From: Nautilus pompilius
Taxonomy: Eukaryota > Mollusca > Cephalopoda > Nautilida > Nautilidae
NCBI GenBank assembly: GCA_018389105.1
Contig: JACATO010000654.1
Coordinates: 434,001-498,000, forward strand
Reading direction: 5' to 3'
Length of the DNA: 64,000 nt
A model generated the notes under the pieces. It made no database searches and was not told the origin of the DNA. It saw nothing but the letters and a program-made list of their open reading frames with translations. Of this stretch, positions 54,401-64,000 are shown one piece after another. Every line of letters starts with the position of its first letter. Within the stretch, counting starts at the first letter, position 1. The translations under genes and the position numbers were made by a program.

Positions 54401-57277
54401 TCGATACCAGAGCAGATAATAACGGTTACAGTTCGTGCATCAGACATCTCTTCATCATTACAGACATTCGGAAAAACTATTTGAAGGTCCTATTAACCGG
54501 GACACCGGCCTGCTTTTGGAGTTAAATGAAATGTAGAAGCAGCTCATTAATATTTATGAGCCTGGAAGTACCGCAGACAGGGACGCGACGCGCGAATAGT
54601 ATGAAATATTTGACTGTTGTTCGGGACGGGTTGACAGATTGGCCGAATACCCTCCTGGCTGATTGATCTGGTCTCCTCTCAGACTCCAAGACGAAGCAGA
54701 AGACCTACAGTATTTAATATTGCCTTCCTGTGATAAAATTATTGGTTTATTTTCTGTAGGTTTCAATAAAAGCGAAATAACGGAATAGATAAAGTGACGA
54801 ATTTACTATAGACGAAATGTGTAAATGGAAAGTAAGAATAATAGTTTATCTTTGGCGATTGGGTCATTTTCTTAGTGAATTTCCGTATAAACCCATGAAG
54901 AACAGTTTAATTGAATCGATGATGTTTTTGGTATCAATCAACTTAATTAAGAGCGCACGACTTTCATTCGCAAAAAAAAAAAAATTGGATCAGACACAAA
55001 AATGTGATGTTTCATTCTTTCATGTATTTTTTTACGGAAATTTTTTTTTAAAAATTCTTTTAAAATTTTCTTATTTTAATATGAATCATCACGAATTTTT
55101 AGTCTGATGAGTAATAAGAAAAACGAGAAATAATTCTGATTGAGGGACCTGAACTTTATCCAACAACTCAAGTGTTTAAAACAAAATGTGATAGGTGACG
55201 GACTGTGGAGCATGGACTTCAATAGAACCGTCTGTACCAGGGTCCTGATCTTGAGCTAATTCGATTAATACTCTGATAATCCATGAAGAAATTCGAGAGC
55301 CATTAATATTAAGAAGTCCTGAAATTAGAGACATAATATTTATCTTAGCAACTGCTCGCTACCTTAAGTGGACGGTGATAGTTGACAGCAATCTGGGTAG
55401 ATCAATCAGTAGGACATCGACTTACGTTTCCAAACCATAAATTATAAGTATAGGATGCAATGATCACCTTTTACCGTCCTAAGTGGTTTGTCGAAATTCC
55501 AGAGAATTTACCACCCGTAAGGTCTCGCTCTCTCTCTCTCTCTGTTGTTGTCCTGGTGGTCAGTTATGACTGGCAAAGACTAGCAAGACCAAGCCGTGCT
55601 GGCTGCCAATGTTGACCAATAAATTAATGTCTTTGTTGTTATTTCTATATAGGTGCATCAAATAATGAAAATAATATTACCTTTATGGTGAATAATACAA
55701 GCAACCACAGGTATGGGATTTAGCTACGACGGAATACCTTTAACTAGTATTAGGAACATTAATATTCGGTATTCTTTCATACGTAAAGTCAAAACTAAAT
55801 GCAGCAATTCCTGTAAGAACATCTTCACTTCACGTGTCCCATAACCCAAAGGTCGTTGGGGCATCTTAAGGTTTTTTACAACCTGGCAGAGCCCATCCCT
55901 ATCTAGGTTGAGAGTAAAGGTAAATGTTAGCGTCCAGTAGAAGGCTGTACAGCTGTTTCGAGCTTTCGACGACACCGGGTATCGAACCCGCGACACAAGG
56001 ATTGAGGAGCGAACTCGCCACCCACTGCGCCCCGAAGCCTTAAAAGTATGCGGAATATAAAGAGAATCGTCTTACCAAAGTTGGAGCACAGGTGACCATC
56101 AAATCCCGATCCACAGCGATCATCTGTGGCCCCTTTCTGAAAATAATAAAAGAAATCCGTTTTAAATTCTCCAGGTTTCGCTGAACCGGAGGTGAAATAA
56201 AATGTTTTTTTTTTTTTTTCTTCTCTGAAAATAGTTGCTGATTTATTTCTAGAAATTTATTAGCGAGGGAAGACAGCACCCGAACCGAAATTCTTCTCAA
56301 ATCTTCAAAGCAGCCGCCGACATGTTCTGGATCATCTACCCCGTTCTCTGCAGTATCGACCGGTCTGTTCTCGAAAATGAGGAAACGTGAACTAAGGTAA
56401 TCAGGACAGATAGCTCCCTCTAGCGGATGACACGCGCATTTCGAAACAAACGACTATGCCGAGATGAAACTACCCATTTAAACGAAAAAGAAAAAGAAAA
56501 AAAAATCGCCTTAGAACCGATCGATTTTGTAATCAGGTAGAGAATGACACCGAATATTGCCAGAGAAGTCTTCGAGCTTACAGGCGGTAACTGTCTTGGT
56601 GGATATGGATTACATGGAACAGCAGTAGACTGTTTCGTACCACAACATTTATAATATGGTACGGCATCCTTTGGGACGATACTCCAGCTATCACAGACCC
56701 TTTAAACTTGTAGGGATTCTCCATCATAATTTAATATCCAGAATCAACGGGTTTTTTGAATTTAATTCACCTGTCTTCACATCTCCCAAATTTTTCAGTT
56801 GTGCCACAATATCATCTAGGTGTTAAGTCCAATAGATTTTAATGAAACTATTTATCTAACAATCGCTTGAATTCATTCCCCGTGAGAATGATTTAAAGAT
56901 ACTTACCTCATCTATTGTAACTGCTACATTCATTAACAGAAATTAATAATTATTTGCGTACTCACCATTATCCTGTAGGAGCACCCGTCTTGCTGCTCCT
57001 GACCGTGGCATTCTTCCATGCGGATGTAGCTGAGGGAACACGTCACGGCCTTATCCCTGTTATCACAGACGTTCACAGACAGACATTTCCTGTCTTCCTG
57101 ACAGAAGATGTGGCATTCTATCTTGCTTCTAGCTACGAGTGACCTGTACACACCTTTAGAAATGCGATTGTTCTCACATCGCGGGGCACTCTCAAAGGTA
57201 TGCTCTGCTATTTCAGTAGCTAAAGTTCCCAGGTAAGGAAAAACACCTAATAAGAACAAGAGTCTTTTGATTTCCAT
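51498..57277 (-). CDS. Secreted/membrane protein with PAN/apple-like and GON domains
   Basis: Exons on the minus strand: 56966-57277 (ATG at 57277), 56076-56136, 53516-53796, 52528-52698, 52031-52175, 51822-51934 and 51498-51566 (TAA). The phases fit, giving about 383 residues. Residues 1-20 form a signal peptide (KRLLFLLGVFPYLG). Residues 30-104 carry spaced cysteines (IECHIFC, KCLSVNVC, MEECHG) like a PAN/apple module. Residues 105-125 form a small Gly/Cys linker (RCGSGFDGHLC). Residues ~126-322 are a GON domain: DGEYWIYP, TEYVTLP, FNKIRI, the central Cys-containing part, and DGRKITAVCGGWCGGC. A hydrophobic run (VIFSASIFLFFIKI) follows, then a short tail. GON domains are known from ADAMTS9/20, where they are C-terminal; here there is no protease. 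The start is placed at the ATG, not at the GTG nine bases upstream. The last two exons are the least certain. Expected at the cell surface or secreted; function unknown. Confidence 0.8.
53266..53332. repeat. Three tandem ~22-bp units, each with a CACGTG E-box
   Basis: GGTATCACGTGGTTATCTG occurs three times in a row, with 21- and 23-base spacing, in the intron between the two main GON exons. Each unit holds the palindrome CACGTG, the class-B E-box bound by Myc/Max, USF and Clock-type bHLH factors. Whether it acts as an enhancer is unknown. Confidence 0.8.
55795..56040 (-). mobile_element. tRNA-derived SINE with intact Pol III boxes (second family)
   Basis: The minus strand reads GGGGCGCAGTGGGTGGCGAG (A-box region, about 56009-56033), then CGCGGGTTCGATACCCGG, with a canonical B box GGTTCGATACC at 55978-55988. 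A body of about 180 bases follows, ending near 55795. The sequence differs from the other SINE family. It ends a few bases from the exon at 56076-56136 and is missing from the duplicate region near 43.2 kb, so it inserted after, or only in, this copy. Confidence 0.75.
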
Positions 57278-57289
57278 TGTTAACACCTT

Positions 57290-57350
57290 AGTTTAGTAGA
57301 AATTATGATTGACTGAAAGTTGGTTTTTCCTTGTTTAAATAGCTGTTTGT
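57290..57350 (-). promoter_or_regulatory. Possible core promoter of the GON gene
   Basis: On the minus strand, about 55-65 bases before the ATG at 57277, there is CTATTTAAACAAGG (TATA-like). About 30 bases downstream lies TTTCAGTCAATC, which resembles an initiator (TCAGT). This spacing suits a TATA/Inr promoter with a very short 5' UTR. Judged only from motif and spacing. Confidence 0.35.
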
Positions 57351-57611
57351 CCTCCTCTCCACGAAGTCATTTGGTAAATAGATTTCTTGGTGTGTCTCTC
57401 TGCTGCTGTGGCGATGTGTTCAATGTAAGGAGGCATATCTCACATCAACATATATTGATCCAGAAAATATCTGGTGGGACAGGCCACAGAAGACCAGTCA
57501 GGCAGCAGTGTGACTAGTCCCTGTCATCCTGGGTTGTATCGATCATATTGTACATTAAATTGGTTTGTTACCTCTTCTTTTCTATGACAAAGAAATACAC
57601 CGATTTCCATC

Positions 57612-57747
57612 TCGCTCTCTCTCTCTCTCTCTCTATCTCTCTACTCTCTCCTCTTCTCTCTGTAATCTCTGTACTGACGTCATCTCTCTCTCTCTCTTCT
57701 CTCCTTTCTCTCTCTCTCTCTCTGTAATCTCTGTACTGACGTCATCT

Positions 57748-57796
<49 letters not shown>

Positions 57797-57822
57797 CTCT
57801 GTACTGACGTCATCTCTCTCCA

Positions 57823-57853
<31 letters not shown>

Positions 57854-57856
57854 CTC
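57612..57856. repeat. CT satellite with perfect CRE cores (relative of the 39-42 kb array)
   Basis: Three units of CTGTAATCTCTGTACTGACGTCATCTCTCTC occur in a CT background (cores near 57674, 57738 and 57807); each holds the full CRE palindrome TGACGTCA. It resembles the large array (CTGTAATAACGTCATCTCTC) and lies just upstream of the GON gene start. Confidence 0.85.
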
Positions 57857-58467
57857 TCCAATCTGGCAAGTCCCTTAAAACGGCGGTGACAAATTCCTCA
57901 GCTGGTAGTTTTCTATTACGGGGTTCGGATCCTCATTCTCATGACTCTCGGAATGGTGTCCCTAGTATGGGCTGAACAGTTTCCAAGCCACAGCCACTTC
58001 CCTCCATTTTACGAAGATTTGTTTCTCTAAAACTACTCGATAGTAAACGGTTCTGAAATTATCTTCATTCCAAGATAAATTGGTATTTCATTCGATCAGT
58101 TGTCAGAAAAGACTTTTACTTTACCGCAGCAAGGAATCGCTCAGATTCTTCCAATAAAAGGCGGATCTAAGAATTTCTGTCTTGGCCGCAGCCGGGAACT
58201 GATGCTACCTGTGAGTTCCTAATTCCCGTAGCGTAAATCGGCGCCCCTAACCCCATCGAACTGTTTTCTGTAACACCTCCGGCAGAATCACACCCGCGGC
58301 AGGTGTTCGTGAACTCCCTGTTTTCCCGTTAGACTTTTAAATCACCCATTTTTCGGTTTTTACTATTTTTCAAATTCCCAGGTAGAAATCAGCCAGGCGC
58401 GGATTATTTTTCTCTTTTTTTATTCGGTAAAATCAACCGGCTTCCGGTATCTCATTGAGCATCGTGA

Positions 58468-58647
58468 AATATCACAGGTGAACCATATCAGCTGAACATC
58501 TGTGGCGATCGAGATAAACACAACAATGGCTCGCCCATAAACGATTCTCCATTAAATCACAGGTTCGGTGACAGAATTAAGGAGCTCGGTGGTTCCAAGC
58601 ATTATATCAGTTTCCAGGAAAACGGCAGGAACCACAAAATGAAGTAA
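58468..58647 (+). other. Short open block, unrecognised
   Basis: This frame of about 59 codons between stops reads GEPYQLNICGDRDKHNNG and ends ENGRNHKMK. The YQLNICG part faintly recalls mannose-6-phosphate-receptor homology repeats, which usually have an aromatic-x-hydrophobic-Asn-x-Cys-Gly step, but that is too little to call. There is no clear splice frame. Confidence 0.15.
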
Positions 58648-59008
58648 AAACAAGACTATACAGAAGAGAGGGAAGCCGGCCTGAAGTAATTTAGCATGAA
58701 GAGCAACAACAATGAACCCGTGTAGCTCTGGGAGAAAAAACCATTTAAATTATTTGGGTGTTAAGCAAAAGCTGATTTATATTTTATAGTATCCTTTCAG
58801 AAACTTTCACGCTCAACAGCTAAGGATCGGTTACAGACCTAAAAACATAGAAAGTCACAATCAATTCATCAATATTTGGTATTGTTCAAAAAGCAGGTAG
58901 ATAGAGGAGTTTGCACTGAATATCGCTTAGGCAAATTCAAATAAATATTTAAGGACAAATACAGTTCTGATGGACACATTAACATAGAATTTTTGGCAGA
59001 TTTTAGAT

Positions 59009-59012
59009 GACT

Positions 59013-59071
<59 letters not shown>

Positions 59072-59128
59072 GAGAGAGAGAGAGAGGAGAGAGAGGAGAG
59101 AGAGAGAGAGACAGATGAGAGAGAGAGA

Positions 59129-59178
<50 letters not shown>

Positions 59179-59352
59179 AGTTACTACAGAAAGAGATGGA
59201 AAGATGGAGAGAGGGAGAGGGAGAGAGAGAGAGATGGGACAGAGAGAGAAGATGGGGGAAGATAGGGGAGAGAGAGAGAGAGACAGATGAGAGAGAGAGA
59301 GAGAGAGAGATGAAGTTAGTACAGAAAGAGATGGAAAGATGGAGAGAGAGAT
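59009..59352. repeat. GA-rich satellite, inverted decayed relative of the CT array
   Basis: (GA)n runs enclose two long units with GATGAAGTTACTACAGAAAG and GATGAAGTTAGTACAGAAAG, each followed by AGATGGAAAGATGG. On the opposite strand these read CTGTAGTAACTTCATC, equivalent to the array core CTGTAATAACGTCATC. The orientation is thus inverted relative to the arrays at 39-42 and 57.6 kb, and the core has lost its CpG. Confidence 0.8.
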
Positions 59353-59469
59353 TACTTTCTTTATTCCATTTATTCAACCTCTGAGTATAGAAGAATAGGA
59401 AAAGAGTAAACCATCTAAAACTATCTTTAGTGTGATGTTGAGTTAATTGTTTTATATAACTGGCCCGGA

Positions 59470-60060
59470 CACCAGGTTTGTCTCCACCATATTAAATGTC
59501 ACCGGTGACCTTATTTAAAAGGAGTCTTAAAGAACCAGAACACCGTACGGCGACTCTGTACCTTCGTTATAAATTTATCGATCTTGTTTACAGTTTGGTG
59601 ATCGTTTATTTAAATATATTGCGTTGAAATAATTTCAAACCTTGAAATTAAGTGAATAAAAATATTTGTAGAAGCCGACTCACACTGGCGTCAGGCACGT
59701 AAGGGGCCCTCTACCGAGCTCAGTCTATCAGGCGGGGGACTCAAAATTTGATTAATCTTAAAAAGTTTGTTATAGAAATTGTAAAATAAAGATGAAAAAT
59801 TTGGGCAGTTAATACAAAACATTGACAAAGAATTCTGCACAAAGTAAATAGAAGCAGGTGGTGCCAATACTTCATTGACTATTTACCTAAATCTCCCTGA
59901 CTGACTGCTGCAGATCCACTGATGACCGGTCTCCTGGATCTCTGTCCTGGAGGGAAGTGGCTTTGTTCTGATATCTAACTTCACCTGTCACTCTGGCCTC
60001 GTGGGACTGAAGCTTCCATATGTTAATGTTGAGGGAAACACATCTCAGGTCGACTATGGT
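59470..60060. repeat. Inverted duplicate of 36265-36930
   Basis: See 36265-36930. The shared segment runs from TGTCTCCACCATATTAAATG (59480) through GGTGATCG and AAATATTTGTAGAAGCC to the exon-like part ending with TCGTGGGACTGAAGCTTCC (60000-60020). Confidence 0.8.
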
Positions 60061-60165
60061 CCAGCAATCTTCTCAACTGAACCTGACAAAGGAAAGGATA
60101 CAGACTACGGTAAAATACCCAATGAATTTACTCTGGTGATGGATGGTAAAGATGTTTTTAACGAG
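59914..60165 (+). other. Exon-like block, unrecognised (plus strand)
   Basis: The block lies between CTGCTGCAG and GAG|GTATGG. After two early stops it is open for about 79 codons, including FVLISNFTCHSGLVGLKLPY and ending NEFTLVMDGKDVFNE at the donor. Its first half is duplicated, inverted, at 36270-36345 with the coding sense partly kept. The true acceptor may lie a little downstream of 59914. I do not recognise the protein. Confidence 0.35.
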
Positions 60166-60931
60166 GTATGGATGTTGATGCTACTGATGTACACGGAATG
60201 GAAACCTTGTTATTTAACATTTTAATTAACATAAAATAAGCAATTCCCTTAGATGTCATTGTATACATCCGAAAATACATTTTCTTTATTATCTTTGTCT
60301 TCAGATGGCCTAAGCAAAGCCAATCAAAAGCCATCAATTGTAGCATTTTGCCATGTGAGATTTTTCGGAAGTCAAGTTATTTTAAACGGTACAGTGGCTC
60401 CACTCGGCGAGAATAGGCTAGTTACAGCAGTGAACACTGGTTTCCAAAGGATATGCATCAAAAATACCAAAAACATTTTCCAAGAAAAGGTTAACTCTAC
60501 TCACCAAATCTACACCAAAATCTTCTTTCTATATAACACAACTTTTATGACAGAATTATGCAAATGAGTTTCTGCAGATAAAGAAAAGTTTTGGGCACGA
60601 CTGTTGGGACTTACCATTTCTAAGTTGGCAAAATTCATCTACACCAGACTAAGAAGATGGAATACAAGAGATATGTAAAAGATAACGTGTGTATTAGTGA
60701 CACGCAAGAAGAAAAACAAAACCATTTTGCCAGAACTAATTCTTTATTAAACCCAGATATGATGACAAGATTCCAAAACATGGTAGCTCTTTGCCATATT
60801 TCAGTCCAAAGAAACAAGTTGTAAAATTTAAAAAAAAAACAACAACAAACAAACTCATAATAAATCTCTGCAATATGGTAGAGAAAACAACTGGTAAAAA
60901 GTAATTGTTATAATGGAAAGCTACAAAAATG

Positions 60932-61970
60932 ACACTGGAAAACCAATTTTAATGTTTTCTTGCAATCTCATGGGTGTTTCCTATAGCATTTTTGACGCTG
61001 ATTCCAAATATGGTCATGGAATTGCGCTAACTCCCCTAGTTACTGTGTAAATTGTGTTTAAACGTGAAGAAACCGAGTTTAAACATATAAGGAAATTACA
61101 TAAAGAACTTATTATTATTGATTTAAGATTTCTTGGCTAGGGATTTCCGTTTGTAGCTAACTTCAGGAGCATCTCTCATTAGTGTCCGGCAGTAATCAGG
61201 GTCCAACCGGCCTTGAGAGCGTTTTCCTATGGTTGAAATATCCTGGTGAAATCTTTCGCCATGCTCGTCATCTACATCTTCAAGGTTCTCTGGAAAGAAA
61301 TCTAAACGAGATTGCATAAAATGGATCTTCAAGTACATATTGTATCCCATTTGTCTATAGGCCTCAATCATTTCATGCACCAGTTGTTCATAGTTTGGAG
61401 CCTTGATGTTTCCTAAAAAATAATGACGACAGATTTTAGGGCCTTCCATGCTGTTCTTTCCCTGTCCCTTAAGACTGCATCAAAATGTTTGTCCCTCATG
61501 AGTTCCCTAATTTGGGGACCAACAAGAATCCATTCTTTTATCTTTGGCTCACTAATACCAGGAAACTCTTGCTTCAAATGTTTGAATCCGTGTCCATCTT
61601 TGTTCATTGATTTGACAAAGTTCTTCATCAGTCCTAGTTTAATATGAAGTGGTGGCAAATATATTTTTTGGGTGGTCCACCAATGGTTGATGAGAAACAT
61701 TCTTTTGTCCTGGAACAATTTTACGAGCAGACCATTTTTTAACAATGTGATGGGATTCTCCGACCCTACTGTTCCATTCACATAGGAAACAGCAGAATTT
61801 AGCATATCTGAGCTGCAAGCCCAGAAGTAATGCTAAAACATTTAAATCGCCACATATGCGCCAGAGAAATTTGTTTAATTGTTTAAGAATGGTCTTCATG
61901 TTATCATAGGGTTTTTCCATGTGGACAGCGTGCCCAACGAGAATTCCACCCACCATAGAACTTGAAATTA
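60932..61970 (-). mobile_element. Second copy of the CACTGG-type DNA transposon
   Basis: The left end reads CACTGGAAAACCAATTTTAA, close to the CACTGGTCAACAAAATTAAA end of the copy at 20872-22178. About 58 bp inside is TTTTTGACGCTGATTCCAAA, matching that element's subterminal motif. The protein remnant runs on the minus strand, so this is the element's 3' end, as expected. I found no matching right end beyond 61960; it is probably truncated there. Confidence 0.6.
61123..61956 (-). pseudogene. Conserved transposon-borne protein of unknown function, second copy
   Basis: Three overlapping minus-strand frames together cover more of the family than the first copy. Blocks in order are HAVHMEKPYDNMKT, ICGDLNVLALLLGLQ, CCFLCEWNSR, IYLPPLHIKLGLMKNFVKS, ILVGPQIRELMRD, LDFFPENLEDV and DEHGERFHQDIS, then PDYCRTLMRD and a basic KRKSLAKKS end. 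The protein differs from the 21.2 kb copy at many positions, so the two are separate old insertions rather than a recent duplication. The copy is broken. It shares no order or motif with the DDE, RNase-H or tyrosine recombinase families I know. Confidence 0.7.
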
Positions 61971-61989
61971 TTTATTTGAATTAAAGAAA

Positions 61990-62170
61990 GGCCAATCTAT
62001 ATTATAAGTTATTTTCTCAGAAACTATCACACTTGAACGCCAAAGATCTGCTAGATTTCTAAACCATTAAATATGGCAACCATTTCATCAATATTTGGAA
62101 TAGGTCCAAACGCAGAACAGATAACAAATGGAAGAGTTTGCTCTCGATACCTCAATGGCAAGCGCAGATG
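61990..62170. repeat. Diverged repeat, third copy of a block also at 44690 and 58790
   Basis: The block has TCAGAAACTATCACACTTGA, TTCATCAATATTTGGAATAG and GAGTTTGCTCTCGATA. The same order is seen at 58795-58930 and, more diverged, at 44690-44820. It suggests a further partial duplicate of the upstream region of the GON gene. Confidence 0.5.
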
Positions 62171-64000
62171 AAAATTTTTTTTTAAAAGTGACTTTCTACA
62201 AAGCTGGCTGTCTCAAAACTATTTTTCGGAAACTAAAAGATTAAATATTATAATTTTCACGTATTTTGTCGCACATATCATACTTATTTTAATTTGTGAG
62301 ATTATCCACCGTTCATCCCCTTCTGCAAAAGATTTGGATATTTTTTCCCTCAGGTAAACTGATTTGACCTTTTGGTGGGCAGGTAATTCCCATGTCTTGA
62401 TCGCGCAGCATTTTCACTTTATAATATTAAATGGACCTCCTAAAACATCACTGTCGTGTAGATATGTAGTGTGTATTTTTCACGCGATGGAAATGCTTTT
62501 TGATTGGTGTTTAGAAATTTATGAGACGAGTGAGAATATTTCTGTAAAGCAGACTATTGATTCTCTGTATTTGAAGAACAAACTCAGGAAGGCATTCAGT
62601 AAAACGTACTGGTCCCTCAAGGTGACATTGAGCTATGTCACAACGTCTCCTCTCCTTAAAACGTTAAAAGGGGGCTGTCAAAGAATAACTTAGGCCATAT
62701 TAGGGTCCCATGCTGCGCAAAGGGAACTATTTTAGAGGAGGTCATGCTATAAACTGACTCCTTTCCACAGTTTTCTCGTCATCAGTTGGAGCGTTTTCAT
62801 AGGTTCTCGAATACCATTGCTGTATTTCTTTGTTTGGTTTGGCCAAAAGCAGAACTTGTTGTTTATATCCAAGGTAACCGTGCACTCACTGGTAGGAAGC
62901 TGCTTGGAGATTCATTAACTCTTCAACAGCAGACAACCTCACACTTAAATAAACGGAATGTTGTTATCACAGTGATAAAAGTTTTGATGGTTGAAGGTAT
63001 GAGAGGGCGGAGGAAAAGAGATAAACTCGAGACAGCATCCACATAATGATGATCAAGCTGGTGATGCTGTTGATGGAAGTCTGTAGCCAATTAGCGAATG
63101 GTTATTCTGTTCAAATTTACCTGATAAACAAAGAATATTCACACACACACACACACACATACTAGGGCTTTCTTATTGATTCCCTAAAGCTCGAAAGAAA
63201 TCATTTACCTCGAGGCAGACAGACTTTGTGGTCGAAATGTCCACAAGAATGATTCTGCCTCGGTATTTTTCAGATATTATGACTACACCTATTTTCGTAT
63301 AAAATATAATGCTGCCAATTAAACCGTCAATAATTGCTTTAGTAGTGGCTATCATCTTTCCGGCATTATCTTAACACTTCAGCGTTACTTCTAAGTGAAA
63401 AAATTTACAATTTGTTCAAATTTAAGTTCTATGCTGTAAGGAGAAAACCAAGTAACGCCATCATGACAGTTCTGCAGGAGAGAAACCTGGTTTATGGTAC
63501 AGACAATTTCTATGGACGAGAAGAAAATTTTGGATAATTTCTATGGATCCCGTGACACCTTCACAAACAGGCTGATTAGAAGTAGGGACTTCTCTGTAAT
63601 GGAGCCGGAAGTTAACTGTATTACAGAAAATACCTGCAGGTTTATCCAAAAAATTTTTTAGACAGATCCATTGACTTATAGTTCATGTTTTATCACACAT
63701 ACACCACAATGTCCGGATGGACGTGTTCTACACATTGCCCATTCCACTGACGCTGTAGCCCATGGGCTTGATATCCCGTTTTTTAAACGTGTGAACCGGA
63801 CACCTGGCGTTACTATAGCATCTCTCATCTTTTTGAAACCTTTTTTCTAAGGCAGATCAAGTAAGCGTGACGAAAACTGCTAACCTTTTGAACAAGCGTC
63901 GATTAAGTAATTTGTAAAATCGGACATTTTCTAATTAACTTGGTCTTAGTTATTACACTATTCCACATAGCGGGTGACTACGAATTCGATTTCTGCAGTC
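62171..64000. other. No gene recognised; (CA)n at 63138-63162
   Basis: Short open frames (for example 62364-62693, 109 codons, plus strand) have no recognisable motif, start or splice context. A CACACA microsatellite lies at 63138-63162. The rest is AT-rich unique-looking DNA. Confidence 0.5.

Noticed and set aside
58468-58647. Possible mannose-6-phosphate-receptor-type repeat (YQLNICG)
   Set aside because: Only one short motif matches, and no cysteine pattern or adjoining exon supports it; listed only as an unrecognised open block.
59003-59377. 124-125 codon frames on both strands
   Set aside because: They arise from GA/CT simple repeats; the proteins are Arg-Glu or Ser-Leu runs.

Overview
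The window looks like a gene-sparse, AT-rich invertebrate nuclear genome. Its genes have many short exons with GT-AG introns, and it carries tRNA-derived SINEs, DNA-transposon relics and CT-rich satellites. The protein sequences and a stand-alone GON-domain membrane protein fit a lophotrochozoan, most likely a mollusc. That placement is inference and was not checked against any database.

Left part (1-33,000), conserved housekeeping genes, both read leftwards. RUVBL2 (reptin) occupies 1,721-18,416: 13 exons are visible, and only the last coding exon lies outside the window. Its introns hold an internally deleted Tigger/pogo transposon (6,676-7,906) and several SINEs. After an intergenic stretch with a 1.3 kb inverted-repeat transposon (20,872-22,178), a glycerol-3-phosphate/phosphoglycolate phosphatase-like HAD gene runs 24,987-32,284 in eight exons that join without any phase conflict into a 298-residue protein.

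Right part (31,000-64,000), a rearranged region. Several segments occur twice: 30,950-34,290 with 47,225-49,000 (inverted), 36,265-36,930 with 59,470-60,060 (inverted), and 42,430-44,900 with 55,050-58,960 (direct). One gene looks whole: a signal peptide + PAN/apple-like + GON-domain + transmembrane protein on the minus strand (51,498-57,277). A decayed relative of part of it lies near 43.3 kb. Low-complexity DNA separates these pieces: a 1.25 kb pyrimidine tract (37.1-38.3 kb), a 3 kb satellite of about 80 units (39.4-42.4 kb), each unit carrying a CRE-like AACGTCAT core, and two smaller relatives of that satellite at 57.6 and 59.0 kb.

The most unusual items are: the inverted-repeat transposon family encoding a conserved protein of unknown function (two copies, with shared subterminal motifs); the CRE-bearing satellite that recurs in three places around the GON gene; the inverted duplication that matches both sides of the phosphatase promoter and first exons but lacks them; and a 96-nt in-frame, stop-free intron in the GON gene. 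No rRNA or tRNA gene, CRISPR array or recognisable reverse transcriptase was seen.
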